This document shows, in pieces, positions 8,284-16,020 of a stretch of 64,000 nucleotides of DNA. Under the pieces are notes generated by a model, which made no database searches, was not told the origin of the DNA, and was given only the letters and a program-made list of their open reading frames with translations. The position numbers and the translations under genes were made by a program. Numbering within the stretch: position 1 is the stretch's first letter; each line of letters opens with the position of its first letter. Source of the DNA: DAIOXA01 sp050949165 (GTDB lineage Bacteria > Bacillota > Proteinivoracia > UBA4975); contig JBMNFF010000014.1 in assembly GCA_050949165.1 (NCBI GenBank), positions 159,757 to 223,756 of the forward strand, written 5' to 3'.

Positions 8284-9483
8284 CTAATCGGATATTGCCA
8301 TTAACTTGCCGTCGTCGCTGACCAAGTAGATGGTGCCGTCCACCAGGGCCATGAAGGAGGCGGAAGTTGCCGGCTGTCCGGTGTCGAACTCCCACACCTC
8401 CTTGCCCCGGGCCACCGCCTTGATCCAGATGGTTCCCTGCTGTACCCCTGCCATGTAGACGCGCCCCCGGCTGTCCATGACGCCGTTGCTTTCCCAACCG
8501 GCAAGCTCAAATTGCCAGAGTTCCTTGCCCTCCATATCCAGGGCCAGGAGTTTGCTACGCAGGACATTGGCTACCACCAAATTGGGGGCGAGAAAAATCT
8601 GCTCGATCCTCTGCCCGGCCTGGACGCGCCACAGCACCTTGCCCTGGGCCACGGCATACAGCCAGCCAGGGCTGTAGACCCTGTTGATGTCCTCGATCCT
8701 GGGCGTGCCGAAAAACACAGTGCCATCCTGACCGGCGGCGATAGCCATCCCCACCCCCCGGGTTTCGTCCCGGACGAAATCTGTCTGCCAGAGCAATTCT
8801 CCGCCGGCACCCAGGGCCAGGAGAAAATTATCCCCCCCATCGGTCTCGACAAAGACAAAGGCCCGGCCATCCTCCAAGACCACTGGATAGCTGGCGTAGA
8901 AGGACTGGTCCTGGGCGGCAAAATCCCGGCGCCACAAGGGCTCGCCCCCTTTGACGATTCCATATATTCGCAGGGCCACAGTGTTGGCAGCATTGACATA
9001 CTGATGGCATACCACCGTATAGCCGGAGCTGGTCACGGCCGGGCTGACCGATGCCGGCCATGGCAGCCAACCGGTCCCCACCAGACTCTCTCCACTGCTG
9101 CTGATGCGGAAGGTCTCCTCCCGGGAACCCTGGGTGGACATGAGAATCTTGCCACCGGGCTGCAGGACCAGGTGGGGGGGAAGGCTGCTGCTGCCGCTGA
9201 CCCAGCTGTCAAAGCGCCACTGGATTTTTCCTTTGCTGTCCACCTGGGTAATGCTGCCGCCGGAATGAGGGATATAGATTCGCCCCTCCTCATCGATTAC
9301 GGGACACCCGGGATTTGTCCCATTCAGGTCAGTCACCCAAAGGAGGCGGGGTTTATTGGGACCGCGCTCCCGGGCACAGAGAGAACGGCTGCCGTCGCCG
9401 CCATAGCCTCGCCATACTTGGGGCTGGCCACCGCAGCCGGCAAGCAGGAACAGGAGCAATAAAGAGCCTATCCACCTTTTCAT
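8284..9483 (-). CDS. PQQ-like beta-propeller lipoprotein
   Basis: A 399-residue exported protein. It begins MKRWIG, has a hydrophobic signal and a lipobox (FLLAGCGG, Cys at residue 17), so it should be lipid-anchored outside the membrane. The rest consists of repeated propeller blades of the PQQ/outer-membrane-assembly type (patterns such as DEEGRIYIPHSGG, DGTVFFGTP, DSRGRVYMAG, DGTIYLVSDDGK). No catalytic site for a quinoprotein dehydrogenase is evident, so a binding or scaffold role is more likely. An earlier in-frame ATG at 9558 would put 25 non-signal residues in front and has no good ribosome site. Confidence 0.8.
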   Translation of the reverse strand: MKRWIGSLLLLFLLAGCGGQPQVWRGYGGDGSRSLCARERGPNKPRLLWVTDLNGTNPGCPVIDEEGRIYIPHSGGSITQVDSKGKIQWRFDSWVSGSSSLPPHLVLQPGGKILMSTQGSREETFRISSSGESLVGTGWLPWPASVSPAVTSSGYTVVCHQYVNAANTVALRIYGIVKGGEPLWRRDFAAQDQSFYASYPVVLEDGRAFVFVETDGGDNFLLALGAGGELLWQTDFVRDETRGVGMAIAAGQDGTVFFGTPRIEDINRVYSPGWLYAVAQGKVLWRVQAGQRIEQIFLAPNLVVANVLRSKLLALDMEGKELWQFELAGWESNGVMDSRGRVYMAGVQQGTIWIKAVARGKEVWEFDTGQPATSASFMALVDGTIYLVSDDGKLMAISD

Positions 9484-9547
9484 CCCATCCCCCCAAGACA
9501 GAAGCCCGCTTGAGGCGGGCGGCATCGTCATTAATATATATGCCAAA

Positions 9548-9570
9548 ACCCGGCGCATATATCACCGGGT
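9548..9570 (-). terminator. weak hairpin at end of nucleoside-hydrolase-like gene
   Basis: On the minus strand ACCCGG and CCGGGT pair around the stop codon and are followed by TTTT (first T in the stem). An AT-rich inverted repeat (ATATATGC 9536-9543, GCATATAT 9555-9562) overlaps and could form an alternative fold. Confidence 0.35.
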
Positions 9571-10461
9571 CCACAATTCCATAAGCAATTCTTGGCAGCT
9601 TCGGGCATCCACTCCCATGATCACCTTTATTTTATGGGGCCAGGTATGCTGGCCGCCCCAGTCGCCAAGGACCTGGCCGCGGCAGTGCCGGCCCCTGGTC
9701 TCCACCTGCACTGCAACTTCCTGCAGGGCAAAGAGATCCTGCCGCACTGCCGCCAGGAGGGCCAGGGGGGCCCGGAGGGAGAGCTGCCGGCACTTTTCCA
9801 GGTAACAGCAGGCCATGGCGGCCATGGTCTTGCCTGCCCTCCCCCGGGAAGACAGGGCATCGACGTCTGGGGCAGCCCAACGCACCTGCACATCCAAGCC
9901 CACCATGGTCAGGTCCAGGCCGGAACCGAGCACCAGCTCGGCGGCATCAGGATCGGCGTAGATATTGGACTCCGCCGCAGGCGTCACATCGCCGGGCACT
10001 TTTAGGGCGCCGCCCGTCAACACCACCCCGCCCAGACTCTTCATCGCCTCCGGATGATATTCCAGGGCCAGGGCCAAATTGGTCAGGGGCCCCGTGGTCA
10101 CCAGGATAACCTCATGGGGATACTTGCGCGCAACCTCGGCCATGAACGCCGCCGCATGCTGGGAGGAAATTCGGGAGGGTTCGGCTTCCATTGGCCAGCA
10201 ACCCGGCCCCTGGGCTCCTTGGACGCCTGCAGCCAAGGGAGGTTTGCCGTGCAGGGGCATGGAGGCGCCCTTGTACACCCGGGCGGATGACCCCAATTCC
10301 CTCAGGAGGCCGCCGGCATTGGCGGCAACGGCCTCCAGGGGGATATTCCCCGCCACTGCACTGACCCCCAGGACATCCACCTCAGGCCAAGAACAAGCGG
10401 TGGCTAAGGCCAAGGCGGCGTCGATGCCGGGGCCCACATCCAATACCAGTTTTTTTACCAT
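9562..10461 (-). CDS. nucleoside hydrolase-fold protein lacking the catalytic metal ligands
   Basis: A 299-residue member of the inosine/uridine-preferring nucleoside hydrolase family by overall sequence: VTTGPLTNLALAL, GGVVLTGGAL and the ribose-binding AESNIYADPDAAE are intact. Active members need Asp residues in the N-terminal DxDPGxDD motif and an HD in the C-terminal HDPLA motif to hold Ca2+. Here these read DVGPGIDAA and RAPLA, so the ligands equivalent to D10, D15 and D242 are Gly, Ala and Ala, and the neighbouring His is Arg. It is therefore probably not a hydrolase but may still bind nucleosides or ribose. It overlaps the 3' end of ribokinase by 7 bases, implying one operon. Confidence 0.8.
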   Translation of the reverse strand: MVKKLVLDVGPGIDAALALATACSWPEVDVLGVSAVAGNIPLEAVAANAGGLLRELGSSARVYKGASMPLHGKPPLAAGVQGAQGPGCWPMEAEPSRISSQHAAAFMAEVARKYPHEVILVTTGPLTNLALALEYHPEAMKSLGGVVLTGGALKVPGDVTPAAESNIYADPDAAELVLGSGLDLTMVGLDVQVRWAAPDVDALSSRGRAGKTMAAMACCYLEKCRQLSLRAPLALLAAVRQDLFALQEVAVQVETRGRHCRGQVLGDWGGQHTWPHKIKVIMGVDARSCQELLMELWTR

Positions 10462-11378
10462 GGCGGGCTCACCACCTCTGCCACCTGCTGCCGGCGGGGC
10501 AGGGAAGGCAGCGCCCCCGGAACAGTCGCAGCCAGGGCGCCGGCGGCGGCCGCCCAGTCGGCAGCGGCATCGGGAGCCGCACCCCTGGCCAAGGCTGCGG
10601 CCAGGGCGCCGGCAAAGGCATCGCCCGCCCCGGTAGAGTCCACCGCCTCCACCCGGGGGGGCGCTATCCGCACCTGTCCGGCTGCGGAGTAATAAAAGGC
10701 GCCGTATTTGCCCATGGTGACCAGGACATTTTTCACTCCCCGCCGCTGCAGGTCCCGGGCGGCGGCTGCAGCCGTCTGCCAACAGTGGACATCGACGCCG
10801 GTCAAGACCGAGGCTTCGCGAGAATTGGGGGTGATAAAGTCCGCCAGGGCCAGAATGTCCTGAGACAGTTCCCTGGCCGGGGCAGGGTCCAGGACGGTGG
10901 TTACCCCTGCAGCCCGGGCCAGCGCCAGGGCTTCCTCCACCGCAGGCAGGGGTATCTCCAGCTGGATCAGCAAAACCTTGGCCTGGGCGATAAGGGGTTC
11001 AGCCTGCCTCACCAGGTCCGGGGACAACTGGTCGTTGGCGCCATTGGCCACGACGATGCAGTTCTCGCCGCTGCTGTCCACCAGGATCCCGGCGCAACCG
11101 CTGGGCCCGGGGACGGCCTTGACCAAAGTGCAGTCCACACCATCCCCGGCCAAAGTGGCCATGAGCTTGCAGCCGTATTCATCCTCCCCTACACAGCCCA
11201 CCATGGCCGTGGTCACACCCATCCGGGCGGCGGCCACAGCCTGGTTGGCCCCCTTGCCTCCAGGGTGGGCGGAGAACCTGGCCCCGGCCACTGTTTCGCC
11301 CGGGGCAGGCAACCTCTCCCCGCGAAAGAGCAAGTCCATGTTCAGGCTGCCGACTACGACTATTTCAGCTCTTGTCAT
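10455..11378 (-). CDS. rbsK: ribokinase
   Basis: A 307-residue PfkB-family sugar kinase, most like ribokinase, which makes ribose-5-phosphate from ribose and ATP. Visible motifs are GSLNMDL at the N terminus, the family signature HPGGKGANQAVAAARMG, the NGAND stretch, and the C-terminal DSTGAGDAFAGAL with the catalytic Asp. It starts 6 bases after the dehydrogenase stop and overlaps the nucleoside-hydrolase-like gene downstream, so the three are probably co-transcribed. Ribokinase is usually partnered with nucleoside hydrolases or a ribose transporter; no transporter is present here. Confidence 0.9.
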   Translation of the reverse strand: MTRAEIVVVGSLNMDLLFRGERLPAPGETVAGARFSAHPGGKGANQAVAAARMGVTTAMVGCVGEDEYGCKLMATLAGDGVDCTLVKAVPGPSGCAGILVDSSGENCIVVANGANDQLSPDLVRQAEPLIAQAKVLLIQLEIPLPAVEEALALARAAGVTTVLDPAPARELSQDILALADFITPNSREASVLTGVDVHCWQTAAAAARDLQRRGVKNVLVTMGKYGAFYYSAAGQVRIAPPRVEAVDSTGAGDAFAGALAAALARGAAPDAAADWAAAAGALAATVPGALPSLPRRQQVAEVVSPPW

Positions 11379-11384
11379 GGCTCT

Positions 11385-12332
11385 CTAGTATCCGCGCTTG
11401 GGGTCCACCTGGGTGGGCAGAGGTTCGCCCCGCAGGTAGGCGTCCAGGTTGCGGCAAAAGAGGTCGGTGGCCCGGGTCATGTACTGGGGAGACAGGGCTG
11501 CACAGTGGGGAGTGATTATGCAATTCTCCAATTGCCAAAGGGGAGATTCGCTATCCAGGGGCTCGGTTTCAAAGACATCCAGGCCGGCGCCGGCGATGAC
11601 TCCTTGCTGCAATGCGGCGATCAGGTCGTCCTGGTCGACCACTTCGCCCCGGGCAACATTGATGAGGATGGCCGACGGTTTCATCAGCTCTAATTGCCTG
11701 GCGCCGATGAACCCCTTGGTCTCTGGAGTCAGGGGTACGGTGAGGACCAGGTAGTCGCTTTCCTTGAGGACCATTTCCAGGCCCTCCATGCTCACCACCC
11801 GGTTTACGCCCTCGAGGGGCTGGCCGGGATTGCGCTTTACCGCCAGCACCCGCATGCCAAAGGCGTTGCCCAGGCGGGCAATTTCCTGGCCAATCTGGCC
11901 CAGGCCCACGATCCCTAAGGTCTTGCCCCGAAGCTCGGTGAGGTGCAGATCCCGTCGCCAGAGGTTTTGGGCCTGGTATTTGCCGAAGCGGTGAAGGCCG
12001 CGGCTGAAGGAGAGCATCATGGCAAAGACATGCTCGGAAATGGGAATGCCATGGATGCCGCTGGAATTGGAGAGGATAATTTTTCCCTCTACGATGGGCG
12101 ACAGCAGAAATCCGTCCACCCCTGCGCTGAGGGCGTGCACCCAGCGCAGGCTCGGGCTCTCCAGAAATTTTTCATCGAAGTTGCTCCACCAGGTGAGCAG
12201 GACTTCGGCCTCTTGCACCAGGGCCAGAGCCTCTTGGCTGTCGGCGGTTTGCAGCACCTCTACTTTGGGAAAGCCGGCTTGGATTTTGTCCAGATGTTTC
12301 CGATCTACCTTGGCGTTAACCAGTATCCTCAA
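11385..12332 (-). CDS. D-2-hydroxyacid dehydrogenase family protein
   Basis: A 315-residue NAD(P)-dependent oxidoreductase of the phosphoglycerate/D-lactate dehydrogenase superfamily. The Rossmann motif GLGQIGQEIA lies near residue 145; the end of the next strand reads AVKRN with no acidic residue, which hints at NADP preference. The catalytic Arg (NVARGEVV), Glu (DVFETEPL) and His (TPHCAAL) are present. Start is TTG after AAAGGGGG. It leads the likely operon with ribokinase. The substrate is not evident. Confidence 0.87.
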   Translation of the reverse strand: MRILVNAKVDRKHLDKIQAGFPKVEVLQTADSQEALALVQEAEVLLTWWSNFDEKFLESPSLRWVHALSAGVDGFLLSPIVEGKIILSNSSGIHGIPISEHVFAMMLSFSRGLHRFGKYQAQNLWRRDLHLTELRGKTLGIVGLGQIGQEIARLGNAFGMRVLAVKRNPGQPLEGVNRVVSMEGLEMVLKESDYLVLTVPLTPETKGFIGARQLELMKPSAILINVARGEVVDQDDLIAALQQGVIAGAGLDVFETEPLDSESPLWQLENCIITPHCAALSPQYMTRATDLFCRNLDAYLRGEPLPTQVDPKRGY

Positions 12333-12363
12333 GGAATTTCCCCCTTTTCTCTCTTTCCTGTCC

Positions 12364-13308
12364 CTATCTTATATCACTATGGCGCTGCCAGACCCGTCCC
12401 TGCCAGGTTCCGGCCTCTGCAAGCGCCTTATCAATGGCCTGAAGGACTTCCCATTTGCGGCGGATCCAGGTTGGCGCCAGGAGAATCTCCGCCGGGGCAT
12501 CTCCGGTGACCCGCTGCACCACTATTTCCGGCGGCAACTGTTCCAGCACAGAAGCAACCCATTGTGCATAGGTCTGCATATCCGGCAGAGGAACGAGGCC
12601 TCGCTGCCAGAGCTCGGCCAGGCCAGTGCCCTTTATGACGTGAAGGGCGTGGATCTTGATGCCCTGAACTGGCAAAGCCGCCACCGCCTTGGCAGTCTGT
12701 ACCATCATCTCTCGGGTCTCCCCGGGCAGACCCAGAATTATATGAACGCAAACTCTGATATTCCTGGCCCGAAGCGCCTGGACAGCCCTGAGGAAGCAGG
12801 CAAAGTCATGGCCCCGATTTATTAGGGCCAGGGTCTTGTCAAAGGCTGACTGGAGGCCCAGTTCCACCCACAGCCAGGTTTCCCGGTTGAGCTGGTCCAA
12901 CAGATCCAAGACCGGCTCGGGCAAACAGTCAGGACGGGTCGACACCGACAACCCAACAACCCCTTCTTGAGCCAGGGCTTCCCGATACAGGCCCTCCAAG
13001 TGAGACGCCGGCGCCAGGGTGTTGGTGTAGGCCTGAAAGTAGGCGATAAATTTGCGGACGCCAGGCCATTTCTTCCAGGTCCGGGCCTTGATTTCTGCAA
13101 TTTGCCGGGCAATATCCCCTGCCCTGCTGCCGGCACAATCGCCGCTGCCCCGGGGGCTGCAGTAAATGCAGCCGCCGGAACCGTCGAGGGCCCGATTGGG
13201 GCAGGAGAAACCGGCGTCCAGTGGGATCTTGGCCACTTTCTCCCCAAACACCCGGCGCAATTCCCAGTTCCAGGTATGGTAGCGCTTATTCTCCCATAGT
13301 CTGGTCAT
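12364..13308 (-). CDS. radical SAM protein, TIGR01212 (YhcC-like) family
   Basis: A 314-residue radical S-adenosylmethionine protein. It begins with the family-typical WENKRYHTWNWELRRVFGEKVAKIPLDAGF region and has the family's cluster cysteines in FSCPNR and GGCIYC, with the barrel motif GLSVSTRPDCLP later. HIILGLPGET resembles the elongator-protein-3 type barrel. The biochemical function of YhcC is not settled. A promoter lies in the 103-base gap to the divergent DUF2161 gene. Confidence 0.9.
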   Translation of the reverse strand: MTRLWENKRYHTWNWELRRVFGEKVAKIPLDAGFSCPNRALDGSGGCIYCSPRGSGDCAGSRAGDIARQIAEIKARTWKKWPGVRKFIAYFQAYTNTLAPASHLEGLYREALAQEGVVGLSVSTRPDCLPEPVLDLLDQLNRETWLWVELGLQSAFDKTLALINRGHDFACFLRAVQALRARNIRVCVHIILGLPGETREMMVQTAKAVAALPVQGIKIHALHVIKGTGLAELWQRGLVPLPDMQTYAQWVASVLEQLPPEIVVQRVTGDAPAEILLAPTWIRRKWEVLQAIDKALAEAGTWQGRVWQRHSDIR

Positions 13309-13359
13309 GTTTTCACCACCGCTACTACCTGATATAATCGTAAAGAGGATGTTGGAAAC

Positions 13360-13388
13360 ATTATACCAACTGACCCTTGGGGATACAA
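13360..13388 (-). promoter_or_regulatory. sigma-A type promoter for the radical SAM gene
   Basis: Minus-strand TTGTAT, a 17-base spacer and a perfect TATAAT lie about 50-80 bases upstream of the start. Confidence 0.6.
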
Positions 13389-13411
13389 ACTTCAGGCAGG
13401 CGGGTGATGCA

Positions 13412-14080
13412 ATGGCGAAGAAGGAGACGGATCTCTATCCTCCCCTCAAACTCTATATGGAAGAGCGGGGTTATACCGTGCGTTCAGAAGTCCGGGACTG
13501 CGACCTGACTGCCGTCAAGGATGGACACCTGGTAGTCATCGAACTAAAAACCCGGTTTAACCTGGACTTGGTCCTGCAAGGCGTGGAAAGGCTGCGTCTC
13601 TGTCCCAATGTCTACCTGGCTGTACCCCGCCCCAACAATCTGCGAGTCCTGCGCTGGCGCCGGATTCTCCGCCTCTGCCGGGCCCTGGGCTTGGGCCTGA
13701 TGACGGTTTCTGCCCGGGGCCTGGTGGAAATCCTCTGTTCTCCGGAGGTCAAGCGCCCCCGACCCAGTTCCAGGGAGCGCACGCTAATGCTGCAAGAAAT
13801 CGCCCAGCGCTCCGGAGACTATAATGTGGGGGGCAGCAGGGGCAGGCCCCTGGTCACAGCCTATCGGGAGCAGGCCTTACAGGTGGCCAAGGCTGTTGCC
13901 GATGGGCTTCAGCGCCCCCGGGATATCGCAGCCGCCACGGGGATTGCCAAGGCCCCCTCAATCCTGCAGAAGGATTACTACCAATGGTTCGAAAGGGTGA
14001 AAAGAGGGGAATATCGCCTGAGCAGCCGCGGCCTGCAGGCCCTGGAGGACTATGCCGATGTCATAAGAGAAAAACAGTAG
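13412..14080 (+). CDS. DUF2161 family protein, PD-(D/E)XK nuclease-like fold
   Basis: A 222-residue protein matching what I know of DUF2161, a putative PD-(D/E)XK phosphodiesterase. The N-terminal half has the pattern CDLTAV then VVIELK, that is the Asp and the E-x-K of the nuclease core. The C-terminal ~80 residues (LQRPRDIAAATGIAKAPSIL) look like a winged-helix segment. The ATG at 13412 begins MAKKETDLYPPLK, where homology starts; the longer reading from 13307 would overlap the divergent gene. The biological role is unknown. Confidence 0.8.
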   Translation: MAKKETDLYPPLKLYMEERGYTVRSEVRDCDLTAVKDGHLVVIELKTRFNLDLVLQGVERLRLCPNVYLAVPRPNNLRVLRWRRILRLCRALGLGLMTVSARGLVEILCSPEVKRPRPSSRERTLMLQEIAQRSGDYNVGGSRGRPLVTAYREQALQVAKAVADGLQRPRDIAAATGIAKAPSILQKDYYQWFERVKRGEYRLSSRGLQALEDYADVIREKQ

Positions 14081-14100
14081 CAACCCATTGCTACTGTTTT
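14071..14100. terminator. bidirectional terminator
   Basis: A perfect 13-bp stem AAAACAGTAGCAA/TTGCTACTGTTTT with loop CCCA, ending in TTTTTT on the plus strand and TTTTT on the minus strand. The DUF2161 stop codon lies inside the left arm. It separates two convergent genes. Confidence 0.85.
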
Positions 14101-14109
14101 TTGCGCTAC

Positions 14110-15117
14110 CTATCTCTCCATGGTAGCCGCCGTCTGCTTTAGCATTTCCCGGATGGGCAGGTCATAAGGGCAGCGGCTCTCGCACATCCCGCATTCCGTG
14201 CAGTCGGAAGCCTTTACCGGCAGAGAGGCGTACCTTTCCATGGCCCATTCCTTGAGGTTGTACCGGGTATAATAGCCTTCAAAGAGGAACATGGCGGAGA
14301 TCTTCAAGCCTGCGGGGCAGGGCTGACAGTACTCGCAGCGGCGGCAGAACTGAGTGCCCAGCCTGGCCAGGAGCTTCTCCAGCTCCTGCTTTTGCTCCTG
14401 ACTCGCCCCGACCTCGACAACCCGGCAATTCTCCCGGACCTGTTCCACCGAATCCATGCCGGGGATGGCCAGGTCCACCCAGGGGCTGTTGAGGAGGAAA
14501 TCCAGAGCAGCAGCAGCGGCGGTCAATGCTCCCCCGGCCAGGGGCTTCATAGCGATGATGCCCATTCCCAGTTCCTTTGCCTCTTTCATCAAATCCAGAG
14601 CTTGTTGTTCCAGGGCATTGAAGGGAATCTGCAGGGTGGCAAAGCGCCCGGAAGCGACGCCGGGCCTCAAGATTTCCGGTTTATGCCCGGTAATCCCTAT
14701 ATGGCGGACCAGGCCCTGGCGCTGTGCTTCCTCCAAGGCTGCCAAGGCTCCGTCAGGTTGCAGCACCATTTCCATATCCTCTGCGGTGGCCACATTGTGT
14801 AGCTGGTAGAGGTCTATGTACTGGCAAGCCATATTGTCCAGGCTGATTTGGATATCCCGCAGCATGCCCTCATAGTCCCGGGCAGGCGACTTGGTGGCTA
14901 CATACCAGCCCTGACGGCCATGCCGCTTAAAATACTCCCCGATCTTTGCTTCGCTGTCGGTGTACATGCGGGCGGTGTCGATAAAATTAATGCCGTTGGC
15001 CTTGCATTCGGCCAACACAGCTATTGCCGAATCGACATCCACCCGTTGAATGGGGATGCCGCCGAAGCTGATGACCGACGCGTCGATATCCGTCTTTCCC
15101 AATCTCTGATAACGCAT
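14110..15117 (-). CDS. aldo/keto reductase with C-terminal iron-sulfur clusters
   Basis: A 335-residue protein. Residues 1-255 form the aldo/keto reductase barrel with its tetrad: Asp and Tyr in FIDTARMYTDSE, Lys in VATKSP and His in YQLHNV. The last ~80 residues carry two cysteine clusters, CRRCEYCQPC and CTECGMCESRCP, typical of ferredoxin-type [4Fe-4S] sites. This domain combination is common in anaerobes and couples NAD(P)H chemistry to iron-sulfur electron transfer. The substrate is unknown. It is divergent from the TtcA-like gene. Confidence 0.9.
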   Translation of the reverse strand: MRYQRLGKTDIDASVISFGGIPIQRVDVDSAIAVLAECKANGINFIDTARMYTDSEAKIGEYFKRHGRQGWYVATKSPARDYEGMLRDIQISLDNMACQYIDLYQLHNVATAEDMEMVLQPDGALAALEEAQRQGLVRHIGITGHKPEILRPGVASGRFATLQIPFNALEQQALDLMKEAKELGMGIIAMKPLAGGALTAAAAALDFLLNSPWVDLAIPGMDSVEQVRENCRVVEVGASQEQKQELEKLLARLGTQFCRRCEYCQPCPAGLKISAMFLFEGYYTRYNLKEWAMERYASLPVKASDCTECGMCESRCPYDLPIREMLKQTAATMER

Positions 15118-15181
15118 GTTTCTGCCTCCAATATAGAAGTATTATCCTGCAGGGAGAGATGTCCCGGCGGAAAAAGACTGT

Positions 15182-15189
15182 GGTATAAT
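15182..15189 (+). promoter_or_regulatory. extended -10 promoter element for the TtcA-like gene
   Basis: GGTATAAT (preceded by T, giving TGGTATAAT) is an extended -10 element 19 bases before the start codon. No good -35 is seen, as expected for extended -10 promoters. Confidence 0.4.
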
Positions 15190-15207
15190 CGGTCCGGAGG
15201 TGAGAAA

Positions 15208-15927
15208 ATGGGCTTGCCCTTTCATCAACACCTGTTTCCTCCGGTAAAAAAACTGGTTTGGGAGTACGATATGCTGAGGGAAGGCGATCGGGTCGCCGTT
15301 GGCGTCTCCGGCGGCAAGGACAGCCTGACTGCCCTGTACACCCTGGCCATGCTGAGGAGCATGATCCCGGTTTCCTATTCGCTGACCGCTATCACCGTCG
15401 ACATGGGCTGGCCCGGGAGCGACTGGACGGGCCTGCGCGCTTTGTGCGGGCAACTGGGTGTCCCCCTCCATGTGGTTTCTACCCAGATTGCAGCGGTTCT
15501 CTTTGAGCAGCGCCGGGAGACCAATCCCTGCTCCCTCTGCTCCAAGATGCGCCACGGCGCACTCAACGATACTGCCAAAAAACTGGGCTGCAATGTGGTC
15601 GCCCTGGGCCACCACAGCGACGATGCCGTGGAGACGGTGTTCCTCAACATGTTTTATGCCGGGCGGATCGCCTGCTTTAACCCGGTAACCGAACTGGACA
15701 GAACGGGGCTGCGCCTGATTCGTCCCATGCTCTACATCAGTGAAAAGACCACCGCCCGGGTGGCCCGGAAGCTGGAGTTGCCGGTCTCCCACAACCCCTG
15801 CCCTGCCAACGGTAACAGCAAGCGCCAGCACATCAAAGAGATGTTGGCCCAGCAGGCCCGGGAGGACAAGCTGATCCCCCGGCGGCTGCAGGCGGCGGTG
15901 AAGGCCCTTTGGCGCCAACACCTTTAA
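15208..15927 (+). CDS. TtcA-like PP-loop ATPase (tRNA thiolation)
   Basis: A 239-residue N-type ATP pyrophosphatase of the TtcA/TtuA group, which activates a tRNA base for sulfur insertion. The PP-loop reads GVSGGKDSL. Cysteines in NPCSLCSKMR and in HNPCPAN match those holding the [4Fe-4S] cluster of TtcA, and GHHSDDAVET is the second conserved block. GGAGGTGAG lies before the ATG at 15208; a longer frame upstream runs over the divergent gene and is not used. Whether it modifies cytosine-32 as in TtcA is inference. Confidence 0.85.
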   Translation: MGLPFHQHLFPPVKKLVWEYDMLREGDRVAVGVSGGKDSLTALYTLAMLRSMIPVSYSLTAITVDMGWPGSDWTGLRALCGQLGVPLHVVSTQIAAVLFEQRRETNPCSLCSKMRHGALNDTAKKLGCNVVALGHHSDDAVETVFLNMFYAGRIACFNPVTELDRTGLRLIRPMLYISEKTTARVARKLELPVSHNPCPANGNSKRQHIKEMLAQQAREDKLIPRRLQAAVKALWRQHL

Positions 15928-16020
15928 TTATACTACTATGTGGCAATTACCGCCACTGCAGGCAAGCAGGACTTTGACCAGACGAAGTAGAAATATACAG
16001 CGGATAAGGAGGTGGCCAAT

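Noticed and set aside
7211..8287. A 358-codon plus-strand frame opposite the ferredoxin-like gene
   Set aside because: The minus-strand frame has ferredoxin cysteine motifs; the plus frame has none and overlaps the end of the DUF421 gene.
9562..10782. A long minus-strand frame that would extend the nucleoside hydrolase-like gene upstream to 10782
   Set aside because: The extra residues are low-complexity, GC-driven sequence inside ribokinase in another frame; family homology begins at ATG 10461.
14848..15207. An upstream extension of the TtcA-like frame
   Set aside because: It overlaps the start of the divergent aldo/keto reductase and lacks homology; ATG 15208 has a clear GGAGG site.
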